From Desertimonas sp963772825 (GTDB taxonomy: Bacteria; Actinomycetota; Acidimicrobiia; Acidimicrobiales; Ilumatobacteraceae), in the NCBI GenBank assembly GCA_963772825.1, contig CAVYYX010000023.1, positions 33,264 to 97,263 on the forward strand: a stretch of DNA of 64,000 bases, given 5' to 3'. Below are positions 1-6,998 of the stretch, piece by piece. The notes beneath the pieces were generated by a model, which saw only the letters and a list, made by a program, of their open reading frames with translations, searched no databases and was not told the DNA's origin. The first letter of the stretch is position 1. Each line of letters opens with the position of its first letter. The translations under genes were made by a program, and so were the position numbers.

Positions 1-148
1 GGCGGACGTCCTGCCATCCCGACGTCTTGGGCACCAGCCAGACGACAAGACCCACGAACAGCGTCGTCGACGCGGCGGCGAGGACGATGCTGTTGCGTCG
101 TTGCCGGCGCTCGTACTCCTGTCGCCGGGCGCGGGTGTAAACGTTCAC
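1..148 (-). CDS. ABC transporter permease, N-terminal fragment cut by the window edge
   Basis: On the minus strand a frame opens at a GTG (146-148) and runs off the left edge. It gives a short basic N-terminus rich in Arg and Gln, then a hydrophobic stretch (about residues 22-37, ending LFVGLVVWLV) like the first membrane helix of a binding-protein-dependent permease. The substrate-binding protein gene lies just upstream in the same direction and frame, 36 bp away, so the two are probably one operon for amino-acid type uptake. There is no clear Shine-Dalgarno before the GTG, so the start is a best guess. Assignment as permease rests mainly on context. Confidence 0.55.
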   Translation of the reverse strand, partial: MNVYTRARRQEYERRQRRNSIVLAAASTTLFVGLVVWLVPKTSGWQDVR

Positions 149-184
149 GGGAGGTGCGGCACTGGACCCCGCCGGCGCGGTCGC

Positions 185-1096
185 TCACTCGAGGTCGAAG
201 ACCGGGACCTCGGTGGCCTCTTCCATCCAGGTGGTGGTGATCTCCTCCAGTTCGCCCGATTCGCGCAGCCTGAGCAGGGCGTAGTCGACGCACTCGACGA
301 GCGGGTTGTCCTGCTCGAAGAGCAGGCCCCAGTCCTCGCCCGGGGCTGCGTCGATCGGCGGGAACTGGCCGACGACGACGCCACCTTCGATCTCCACGTC
401 GCGCAGGTAGATGGCCGTCGGCAGGTCGACGACGAGCCCGTCGACCTGCTGGGTGGACAGTGCCTGCACGGCATCGGCGTTGGTGTTGAAGACCTGGACG
501 TCGGCGGATGGCTGGACGACGTCCTCGACGAGCGCCAGGCTGGTGGTTCCGGCAGCGACGCCGAGCCTCAGTTCCTGCAGCTGGGCCAGCGACGCTGCGC
601 CGATCGCCGGGGAGTCAGGGCCGGCGACGATCGCCTGCGTGCTCGTGTAGTAGGGCACGCTGAACGAGACGACCTCGAGGCGTTCCTCGGAGATCGAGAA
701 CTGCTGGAGGTTGAAGTCGAAGTCCTTCGGACCCGGGGCGATCGCCGCATCGAACGGCGTGCGCACCCACTCGACGGCGTCGTCGGCGAAGCCGAGCTGC
801 CCGGCGACGGCGTAGGCGACGGCGGCCTCGAAGCCCTCACCGCTCTCGGGGGCGTCGTCGACGACGTAGGGCTCGAAAGCCGGCTCGCCGGTGGCGATCG
901 TCAGCACGCCCTCCTCGAGGGTCAGACCCTCGGCGCACGCCGCCGGGTCGGGGATCGTCCCGACGGAGATCGTCGTCTCGGTGCCGCCGGCGGTCTCTGG
1001 CGGCTCCGTCCCTGGAACGGTGGTCGCCCCGGCGGCGGCCGGCGCGGCCACAGCGATCGCCGCGACACCGACGATCGCGAGGGTGCGAGTTCGCAT
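185..1096 (-). CDS. Extracellular amino-acid-type ABC transporter substrate-binding protein (SBP_bac_3)
   Basis: A 303-residue secreted solute-binding protein. I chose ATG at 1096 because AGGGAGA lies just upstream; the longer frame to 1183 adds an unlikely N-tail. Residues 1-24 are a signal peptide ending in an Ala-rich cleavage region, followed by a Thr/Glu/Pro-rich linker. The rest fits a family 3 periplasmic binding fold: a segment LTIATGEPAFEPYV, then PFDAAIAPGPKDFD, VPYYTSTQAIV and LRLGVAAGTTS, the hinge and ligand-pocket landmarks of polar amino-acid binding proteins. There is no lipobox Cys at the end of the signal, so how it stays near the membrane is unclear. It probably delivers substrate to the permease encoded at 1-148. 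The substrate cannot be read from sequence. Confidence 0.85.
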   Translation of the reverse strand: MRTRTLAIVGVAAIAVAAPAAAGATTVPGTEPPETAGGTETTISVGTIPDPAACAEGLTLEEGVLTIATGEPAFEPYVVDDAPESGEGFEAAVAYAVAGQLGFADDAVEWVRTPFDAAIAPGPKDFDFNLQQFSISEERLEVVSFSVPYYTSTQAIVAGPDSPAIGAASLAQLQELRLGVAAGTTSLALVEDVVQPSADVQVFNTNADAVQALSTQQVDGLVVDLPTAIYLRDVEIEGGVVVGQFPPIDAAPGEDWGLLFEQDNPLVECVDYALLRLRESGELEEITTTWMEEATEVPVFDLE

Positions 1097-1213
1097 CGTG
1101 TTCTCCCTGGTCGAGTTGCTGGTCCCCGCGAATCTATTCGCCCGACCGTCACCCAACCGATTTGTGTCAGCGGGACGACTCACAACCGGCCACCGACCTG
1201 ACGTAAACGATGT

Positions 1214-1247
1214 TGACGGTGAGACAGATCAGTCTTAACGTCTCACC
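1214..1247 (+). promoter_or_regulatory. Putative TetR autoregulatory operator and promoter
   Basis: Perfect 8-bp arms GGTGAGAC (1218-1225) and GTCTCACC (1240-1247) are separated by 14 bp, and the right arm touches the ATG at 1248. Inside lies a second near-palindrome AGACnGATCnGTCT centred on GATC. A TTGACG (1214-1219) and TTAACG (1235-1240) could serve as -35 and -10, though the 15-bp spacer is short; the transcript would then be nearly leaderless. The position between the divergent ABC gene and the TetR gene suggests that TetR represses itself and perhaps the transporter. Confidence 0.6.
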
Positions 1248-1821
1248 ATGGACGCGACCCTCGAAACCCGCGTGCTCGATGCCACGAAGGCGTGCTGCGA
1301 GCGCTTCGGGTTCGCCAAGTTGTCGATCGACGACGTCGCCGCCGAGGCCGCTGTGTCGCGAGCGACGATCTACCGGCTCTATCCAGGGGGCAAGGACGTG
1401 CTCCTCGACGCCCTGCGCGTCCGCGAGCTCGAGGAGTTCTTCGAGGTGCTGCGCGCCGAGGTCGTCGATGCAGACACGCTCGAGGAGCTGCTCGTCCGCA
1501 CGGTCGTCGCTGCGACCCGCGAGCTGCGCGCCGACCATCACCTCGCCGTGATGCTCGCCGCCGAGCCCGGTGAGGCGCTCACCCAGCTGACCACGGCGGG
1601 GGTGCCGCGCATCGTCCAGTACGCCACGACGTTCCTCGTCCCGTTCGCCGAGCCGTACTTGTCTCGCGACCAGTCCGTCGCCGTCGTCGACGTGCTCAGC
1701 CGGCTGACCATCTCCTACTTCCTCGCCCCGAGTGTCGTCGTCGACCTCGGCGACGCCGAACTCGGCGCGCCGGTTCCTGGCGCCGCTGATCGCGACCCTC
1801 ACCGAAGGAGCAAACGCATGA
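1248..1821 (+). CDS. TetR/AcrR-family transcriptional regulator (reading frame shifted by one extra base near 1764)
   Basis: The first 60 residues are a classic TetR helix-turn-helix: a helix with LDATKACCERFGF, then TIYRLYPGGKDVLLDAL as recognition helix and linker. The rest is the helical ligand-binding domain. After codon 171 the frame as written runs on without stop into the next gene, making an apparent 557-residue fusion. If one G is removed at about 1764 the frame instead reads ARRFLAPLIATLTEGANA and stops at 1819-1821, overlapping the downstream ATG as ATGA. That ending is typical of the family and the downstream gene has its own ribosome site, so I read two genes and a one-base insertion. 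An operator-like palindrome abuts the start. Confidence 0.75.
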
Positions 1822-2921
1822 GCGTCACCCACCGAGCCAACGACGAGATCCTCGGCCGTGCCGAGCTCAACGACATCGAGGCGATCGTCGCGGTGGTCAA
1901 CACCGACGTCGACGAGGTCGAGCACGCCGTCAAGGACAACGCCGAGGCGATCTTCACCTGGGACTACACGTTGGCCCGACCACAGCTGCGCAAGCTCTAC
2001 GAGAAGGGCAAGGTCGGCCAATGGAACGCTGCCACCGACTTGCCCTGGGACACCGAGGTCGATTTCGAGAAGGTCGTGCGGGAGGACGAGAGCGCGATCT
2101 CCGCAGGGCTCAGTCCCGGCCACTACGACGGCACCGTTGTCGAGAAATGGACCGACGACGAGTGGATCGCCTTCGCGATGGACCAGCGCCGCTGGACCCT
2201 GTCACAGTTCCTCCACGGCGAGCAGGGTGCGCTGCTGTGCACGGCGAAGATCACCGAGTCGGTGCCGTGGTACGACGCCAAGCTGTACGCCGCCACGCAG
2301 GTCGTCGACGAGGCCCGCCACGTCGAGGTCTTCGGCCGCTACCTGCAAGAGAAGGTCGGCGGCGAGTTCCAGGTCAATGCCCACCTCCGGTTGCTTCTCG
2401 ACGACATCATCAACGACAGCCGATGGGACATGACCTACCTCGGCATGCAGGTGATGGTTGAGGGTTTGGCGCTCGCCGCCTTCGGGTTCATGCATCAACT
2501 CACGAGCGAACCGCTGCTCAAGCAGCTGCTGCGCTACGTGATGAGCGACGAGGCCCGCCACGTCGCCTTCGGAGTTCTCTCCCTGCGCGAGGTCTACGCC
2601 GGGATGACCGACGACGAGATCCGCGAGCGCCAGGAGTTCGCCTACGAGGCGGCGGTCCGGATGCGCGACCGGTTCCTGTCCCAGGAGGTCTGGGAGCGCC
2701 ACGGCGTAAATCCGCGCGACGTCGTCCCCTTGGTGCTCAACGACCCGACGCGCCAGCTGTTCCAGACGATGCTGTTCTCGAAGATCGTGCCGAACTGCAA
2801 GAAGCTCGGTCTCCTCGATCGCAACGATCAGTGGTTGCGCCACCGATTCGAGGAGATGGACGTCATCCAGTTCGAGAATCTCGAGGACACCGGCGAGGAG
2901 TACATCGCCCTGCAGATCTGA
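1818..2921 (+). CDS. Ferritin-like diiron oxidoreductase family protein
   Basis: A 367-residue helical protein. The ATG at 1818 is preceded by GAAGGAG at seven bases, which sets the start even though the frame is open upstream. Two diiron half-sites are visible: a Glu in the helix around GEQGALLC followed by DEARHVEVF (about residues 167-175), and a Glu in MVEGLALAAFGF followed by DEARHVAFG (about 242-250). Paired E...ExxH ligand sets are the hallmark of R2-like and other carboxylate-bridged diiron proteins. There is no TM segment. Partner reductase genes are not adjacent. It is co-transcribed with the TetR gene through an ATGA overlap, so TetR probably controls it. The substrate is unknown; oxidation or desaturation of a lipid or xenobiotic would fit the family. 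Confidence 0.8.
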   Translation: MSVTHRANDEILGRAELNDIEAIVAVVNTDVDEVEHAVKDNAEAIFTWDYTLARPQLRKLYEKGKVGQWNAATDLPWDTEVDFEKVVREDESAISAGLSPGHYDGTVVEKWTDDEWIAFAMDQRRWTLSQFLHGEQGALLCTAKITESVPWYDAKLYAATQVVDEARHVEVFGRYLQEKVGGEFQVNAHLRLLLDDIINDSRWDMTYLGMQVMVEGLALAAFGFMHQLTSEPLLKQLLRYVMSDEARHVAFGVLSLREVYAGMTDDEIRERQEFAYEAAVRMRDRFLSQEVWERHGVNPRDVVPLVLNDPTRQLFQTMLFSKIVPNCKKLGLLDRNDQWLRHRFEEMDVIQFENLEDTGEEYIALQI

Positions 2922-2944
2922 TCGCGACGGCGGGACGTCAGGAA

Positions 2945-2971
2945 CCCTGACACCAGTCTTTGGTGTGAGGG
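2945..2971 (+). terminator. Hairpin downstream of the diiron gene
   Basis: CCCTGACACCA (2945-2955), loop GTCTT, then TGGTGTGAGGG (2961-2971): 11-bp arms with one mismatch, 24 bp after the stop codon. No T-run follows, as is common for actinobacterial terminators. It may also be an operator for the next gene. Confidence 0.45.
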
Positions 2972-3037
2972 GATGTGCCGGCACTAGGTTGCGCACATGA
3001 CGCGACGGGGCGCGTGGCGCGGCGGCGGGGGAACACC

Positions 3038-3838
3038 GTGAACGACGGGTGGGATCCCGCCCAGTACGCACGTTTCGCCGAGCAACGGGCGCAGCCGTTC
3101 TGGGATCTCGTCGCCCTGCTCCACCAGCCGGCTGGCGGGTTCGGTCGGTCCGTCGACCTCGGATGCGGATCCGGCGAGCTGACTGCCGAGGTCACCGACC
3201 GCCTCGGCATCGAGGAGATGGTCGGCATCGACTCGTCCGATGCAATGCTCAACGCGGCGCGGGAGGCGGTCGGGTGTGGTGACGATCGGCTGCGCTTCGC
3301 CCGCGGCGACCTCGGCAAGTGGACAAGCCGCGGCGACCACGACCTGATCATCGCCAACGCCAGCATGCAGTGGGTGCCTGATCACCCCGGCGTGCTCGGT
3401 CGGTGGTGGGCAGCGCTGGCGTCCGGCGGTCAACTGGCCGTGCAGGTGCCTGCCAACGCCGACCACCCGGCGCATCGCCTCGCCAACCAGGTCGCCACGA
3501 CGGAACCATTCCTCTCGGCGTTCCACTGCTTGCCGCCGCCCGACCCGGTCGCCCACAACGTGCTGCGGCCTGAGGACTACTCGACCCTTCTCGAGGAGTT
3601 CGGCGCCGTCGAGCAGAACGTGCGGCTGCAGGTGTACCCCCACCGCCTCGAGTCGACGGCGAGTGTCGTCGATTGGGCGAGGGGCACCACCCTGACGCGC
3701 TTCACCAGGCTCCTCGAACCCGACCTCGCCGGTCTGTTCATCGATGCCTACCGGACACGGATCGTCGACGAGCTCGGCGACGTGTCCCCCTACTTCTACC
3801 CGTTCAAGCGCATCCTCATGTGGGCCCGCAAGGGCTAG
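3038..3838 (+). CDS. tam: SAM-dependent methyltransferase, trans-aconitate 2-methyltransferase-like
   Basis: 266 residues. GTG at 3038 is favoured by GGCGGGGGA upstream and because translation then begins at the conserved block NDGWDPAQYARFAEQRAQPF. SAM-binding motif I is VDLGCGSGELT (about 38-48) with motif II VGIDSSDAML. ANASMQWVPDH and the C-terminal FYPFKRILMWARK are characteristic of Tam proteins, which methylate trans-aconitate to detoxify this aconitase inhibitor. Length matches the family (about 255). It stands alone between the diiron gene and the dapA block. Specificity is inferred from family likeness only. Confidence 0.8.
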   Translation: MNDGWDPAQYARFAEQRAQPFWDLVALLHQPAGGFGRSVDLGCGSGELTAEVTDRLGIEEMVGIDSSDAMLNAAREAVGCGDDRLRFARGDLGKWTSRGDHDLIIANASMQWVPDHPGVLGRWWAALASGGQLAVQVPANADHPAHRLANQVATTEPFLSAFHCLPPPDPVAHNVLRPEDYSTLLEEFGAVEQNVRLQVYPHRLESTASVVDWARGTTLTRFTRLLEPDLAGLFIDAYRTRIVDELGDVSPYFYPFKRILMWARKG

Positions 3839-3869
3839 TTCACCAACCGCCTGGCGGAAGGGGAGAGCG

Positions 3870-3965
3870 ATGAGCGATGTGCCGGACACCGCCCGCCACG
3901 CCCGTGACCTCGGCGCCGTCGCCCTGCTGGCGCGCATCGACGTCCCGGCGGCGCTGTCGGATTAG
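3870..3965 (+). CDS. Possible 31-residue peptide upstream of dapA
   Basis: ATG at 3870 has a strong ribosome site (GGAAGGGGAG) and the frame stops 9 bp before the dapA start. The peptide begins MSDVPDTARHARDLG and resembles nothing I know. It could be a short conserved ORF, a leader, or chance. Confidence 0.3.
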   Translation: MSDVPDTARHARDLGAVALLARIDVPAALSD

Positions 3966-3974
3966 CCTGCTCAC

Positions 3975-4865
3975 ATGGCTCGATTCGGCAGAGTTGTGAC
4001 GGCGATGATCACGCCATTCGACGACGACCTCGCCCTCGATGTCGACGGGGCGGTCGAGCTCGCCAAGTGGCTGCAGGCCGAGGGCAACGAGGGTCTCGTC
4101 CTCGCCGGGACCACCGGCGAGTCGCCGACGTTGAGCGACGACGAGAAGTTGCAGCTGTGGGAAGCGGTGGCCAGCGCCGTGACGATTCCCGTCCTCGCCG
4201 GCGCGACCGGCAACGACACTGCCCACGACGTGCACCTCACGGTCGAGGCATCCAAGCGCGATGTCGCCGGGATCCTCGCCCTGTGCCCCTACTACAGCCG
4301 CCCGTCGCAGGCCGGTATCGAGGCCCACCTGCGGGCGATCGCAGCCGCCACCGAGCTCCCCGTGCTGATCTACGACATCCCGATCCGCACCGGCCGCAAG
4401 ATCGCCACCGACGTGCTCGTACGCCTCGCCAACGACGTGCCCAACGTCCTCGGCGTCAAGGATGCCGCCGGCAACCCCGGCGAGACTTCGCGGCTGGTCG
4501 CGGCTGCCCCGGAGTCGTTCGAGGTCTACAGCGGCGACGACATCTTCACCCTGCCGCTCGTCGCCGTCGGCGCCGTCGGGGTAGTCAGCGTTGCCGGGCA
4601 CTGGATCGCCCCGGACCTCGTCGAGTTCTTCGATGCCTGGGAACGCGGTGACACGCTGGCGGCGCGGCGGGTCAACGCCCGGGTGCTGGAGAGCATCGCG
4701 TTCGAGACCGGCGACGATGCCCCCAACCCATTGCCGGCGAAGGCGATGCTGCGCCATCTCGGTCGGCCCGCCGGGCGCTGCCGGCCGCCGCTGGGACCCG
4801 ATCCGGACTGGTTGGACGAAGGCGCGGCCGACGTGTACAGCCGGTTGGTCGCTGCCCGTGGCTGA
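3975..4865 (+). CDS. dapA: 4-hydroxy-tetrahydrodipicolinate synthase
   Basis: A 296-residue TIM-barrel class I aldolase that condenses pyruvate with aspartate semialdehyde, the first committed step to diaminopimelate and lysine. Visible landmarks: GTTGES at 45-50 (the pyruvate carboxylate-binding turn), Tyr133 in IYDIPIRT, Arg138, and the Schiff-base Lys162 in LGVKDAAGN. Numbering agrees with the E. coli enzyme within one residue and length is normal. The gene runs directly into rnj with an 8-bp overlap if the first GTG of rnj is used; dapA followed by rnj is a common actinobacterial order. No unusual features. Confidence 0.95.
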   Translation: MARFGRVVTAMITPFDDDLALDVDGAVELAKWLQAEGNEGLVLAGTTGESPTLSDDEKLQLWEAVASAVTIPVLAGATGNDTAHDVHLTVEASKRDVAGILALCPYYSRPSQAGIEAHLRAIAAATELPVLIYDIPIRTGRKIATDVLVRLANDVPNVLGVKDAAGNPGETSRLVAAAPESFEVYSGDDIFTLPLVAVGAVGVVSVAGHWIAPDLVEFFDAWERGDTLAARRVNARVLESIAFETGDDAPNPLPAKAMLRHLGRPAGRCRPPLGPDPDWLDEGAADVYSRLVAARG

Positions 4866-6585
4866 ACCGACCGGCGCCGCATCCGACGCCCCGGTCAGGG
4901 GCGAAGCCGTGCGCATCGTCTTCCTCGGCGGGCTCGGTGAGATCGGGCGCAACTGCATGGCGATCGAGCTGGGCGGTGGTCCGGCCGGCGACGGGCCCGA
5001 GCGACAGATCATGCTCATCGACTGTGGGCTGATGTTCCCCGACCCGGATATGCACGGCATCGACCTCGTGCTGCCCGACTTCACCTACCTCCGTGAGAAC
5101 GCCGCACGGATCGTCGCGGTCGTCGCCACGCACGGCCACGAAGACCACGTCGGAGCCTTGCAGTACCTGCTGCGCGAGATCAGTGTCCCGATCTACGGCT
5201 CGGCGGTGACCCTTGGCCTCGCCCGCAACCGCATCGAGGAGGCCGGCCTGCTCGGCAACACCGAGCTGCGCATCGTCGCCGACAACGAGCGCGTCCAGAT
5301 CGGACCGTTCGACGTCGAGTTTCTCCCTGTCACGCACAGCGTGCCCCACGCCCACGCCATCGCCGTGCACACAGCACAGGGCGTCGTGCTGCACACCGGC
5401 GACTTCAAGCTCGACCTCACGCCGGTCGACGGGCGGCGCACCGACCTCGCCAGGATCGGCGAGCTGGCCCGTACCGAGGGCATCCGGGTGCTGCTCGCCG
5501 ACTCGACGAACTCCGAGGAGCCGGGCCACGCGCCAAGCGAGACCACCGTCGGGGGCGTGCTGCGCACGCTGTTCGCCGAGTGTCGGGGACGCCGGGTGAT
5601 CACGGCCAGCTTCGCCAGCCACCTGCACCGCATCCAGCAGATCGCCGACGCGGCGATCGAGAGCGGCCGCAAGGTGGCCACGCTGGGGATGAGCATCCGC
5701 AAGAACGTGCAGCTCGGCATCGACCTGGGGATCGTGTCGATCCCGGCGAGCAAGTTGATCGACATCGAGGACATCGACCGTTATCCGCCGGGGGAGGTCT
5801 GTGTGATCTCCACCGGATCGCAGGGCGAGCCGATGTCGGCGTTGGCCCTGTTGGCCCGCGGGGAGAACAAGTTCGTCAAGCTCAGCGAGAACGACACGGT
5901 GATCCTGTCGAGCCACGCGATTCCCGGCAACGAGTCGAACGTCAACCGGGTCATGGACGGGTTGCTGCGGGCCGGCGCCCAGGTCGTCCACTCGGGCACG
6001 CGCGACGTGCACGCCACCGGTCACGCCCAGGCCGACGAGTTGAAGACCTACCTGTCGATCGCCCAGCCGCAGTGGTACGTCCCGATCCATGGCGAGTACC
6101 GGCATCTCGTGGCCAACGCCGCGATCGGAACGACGATGGGCGTGCCGCGCGACCGGGTGCTGGTGTGCGAGGACGGTGACGTCCTCGTGGTCACCGATGA
6201 CGGGGTCGAACCGGCTGGACGGGTCCCCGCCGGGTACCTCTATGTCGACGGGATCGTCGGCGATGTCGGCCAAGGTGTGCTGCGCGATCGCGCCGTGCTG
6301 GCGTCGGAGGGCGTCGTGGTGGTGGTCGTCACGGTCGACACACAGTCCGGCAAGGTGCTCACCGGACCCGAGATCATCACCCGCGGCTGGGTGTACGCGC
6401 CCGAGGCCGAGGACCTTCTCGACGAGGCGTGCGACATGATCTCGGCGACCGTCGAGGACACCCTGTCCAAGGGCGTTCGCGACGTCGAGATGCTCGAGCG
6501 CGACGTGCGCCGGGCCGCCGGCCGCTTCGTCTCGGAACGCACCCGCCGCCGCCCGATGATCGTGCCCGTGGTGATGGAGGCATAG
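4858..6585 (+). CDS. rnj: Ribonuclease J
   Basis: A metallo-beta-lactamase/beta-CASP ribonuclease with endo- and 5'-exonuclease activity in mRNA decay and rRNA processing. GTG at 4858 gives 575 residues with a short N-terminal extension before VRIVFLGGLGEIGRN; GTG at 4909 would give 558 and has GGGG upstream, so the start is uncertain. The zinc site HGHEDH lies at about 92-97, followed by GDFKLD, DSTN, the beta-CASP helix region and PIHGEYRHL. The C-terminal domain is complete. It sits between dapA and ftsK and probably shares the dapA transcript. Confidence 0.93.
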   Translation: MAEPTGAASDAPVRGEAVRIVFLGGLGEIGRNCMAIELGGGPAGDGPERQIMLIDCGLMFPDPDMHGIDLVLPDFTYLRENAARIVAVVATHGHEDHVGALQYLLREISVPIYGSAVTLGLARNRIEEAGLLGNTELRIVADNERVQIGPFDVEFLPVTHSVPHAHAIAVHTAQGVVLHTGDFKLDLTPVDGRRTDLARIGELARTEGIRVLLADSTNSEEPGHAPSETTVGGVLRTLFAECRGRRVITASFASHLHRIQQIADAAIESGRKVATLGMSIRKNVQLGIDLGIVSIPASKLIDIEDIDRYPPGEVCVISTGSQGEPMSALALLARGENKFVKLSENDTVILSSHAIPGNESNVNRVMDGLLRAGAQVVHSGTRDVHATGHAQADELKTYLSIAQPQWYVPIHGEYRHLVANAAIGTTMGVPRDRVLVCEDGDVLVVTDDGVEPAGRVPAGYLYVDGIVGDVGQGVLRDRAVLASEGVVVVVVTVDTQSGKVLTGPEIITRGWVYAPEAEDLLDEACDMISATVEDTLSKGVRDVEMLERDVRRAAGRFVSERTRRRPMIVPVVMEA

Positions 6586-6692
6586 CCCGGTTCTCCCCGA
6601 ATTTCTGTCGGTCCAATCGATGCGCCAGCTAGCGCCCTGGCCCTGGAAGCGGGTGATTTCAGGCCGTCGCGACCGAACTCACCACCGTCGCA

Positions 6693-6743
6693 TCTTTGGC
6701 ACGGTCGGCGCCACCAACGTCGCCAACGCGACCAAAGAGTTCA
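6693..6743. repeat. 51-bp palindromic intergenic repeat, copy a
   Basis: Outer arms TCTTTGG (6693-6699) and CCAAAGA, with an inner GGCG...CGCC pair. The same 51 bp recurs at 36583-36633 with about four differences, and a more diverged copy follows at 6764-6815. All copies lie between genes. Confidence 0.75.
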
Positions 6744-6763
6744 AGCCTGCCCAATCGTTCCGA

Positions 6764-6815
6764 CTTCTTGGTCGATTTGGCGCCGCTACCGGCGTCACAG
6801 GAACCAAAGAGTTCG
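6764..6815. repeat. Diverged copy b of the 51-bp palindromic repeat
   Basis: Starts CTTCTTGGTCGATTTGGCGCC and ends in GGAACCAAAGAGTTCG, keeping the outer TTGG/CCAA arms and the GGCGCC core. It lies 20 bp after copy a in the same orientation, so the gap before ftsK holds a short tandem of this element. Confidence 0.6.
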
Positions 6816-6867
6816 CGACCCGGACGCGTCGGCGCCCGAACCTCGGAGCCAGATGCACGGCATCCGC

Positions 6868-6947
6868 TCGATCTGGGCGGCCTCCGCATCATTCCTCGAT
6901 CTGGGCGGCTCACAGCGGACGTTCTGATGCCGGGGCCGCCCAGTTCG
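6868..6947. repeat. Tripartite intergenic repeat (motif GATCTGGGCGGC twice, then inverted)
   Basis: TCGATCTGGGCGGC occurs at 6868 and 6896, and its inverted form GGCCGCCCAG at 6934-6943. A second inverted pair GCATCA (6886-6891) and TGATGC (6925-6930) is nested, so the first motif and the inverted motif can form a long stem with the second motif in the loop. The same design is seen at 10384, 13645 and 34659. Confidence 0.7.
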
Positions 6948-6998
6948 TGACTGACCCTCCGAGATCGAAGCACCGCAGCTTGGTACGTTGACCGGTGC

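Noticed and set aside
1248..2921. A 557-residue TetR-ferritin fusion protein
   Set aside because: A strong internal ribosome site and a restored TetR end after removal of one base argue for two genes.
4672..6273. Long minus-strand open frame opposite rnj
   Set aside because: Shadow of high-GC codon use; no ribosome site or domain, and rnj on the plus strand is certain.
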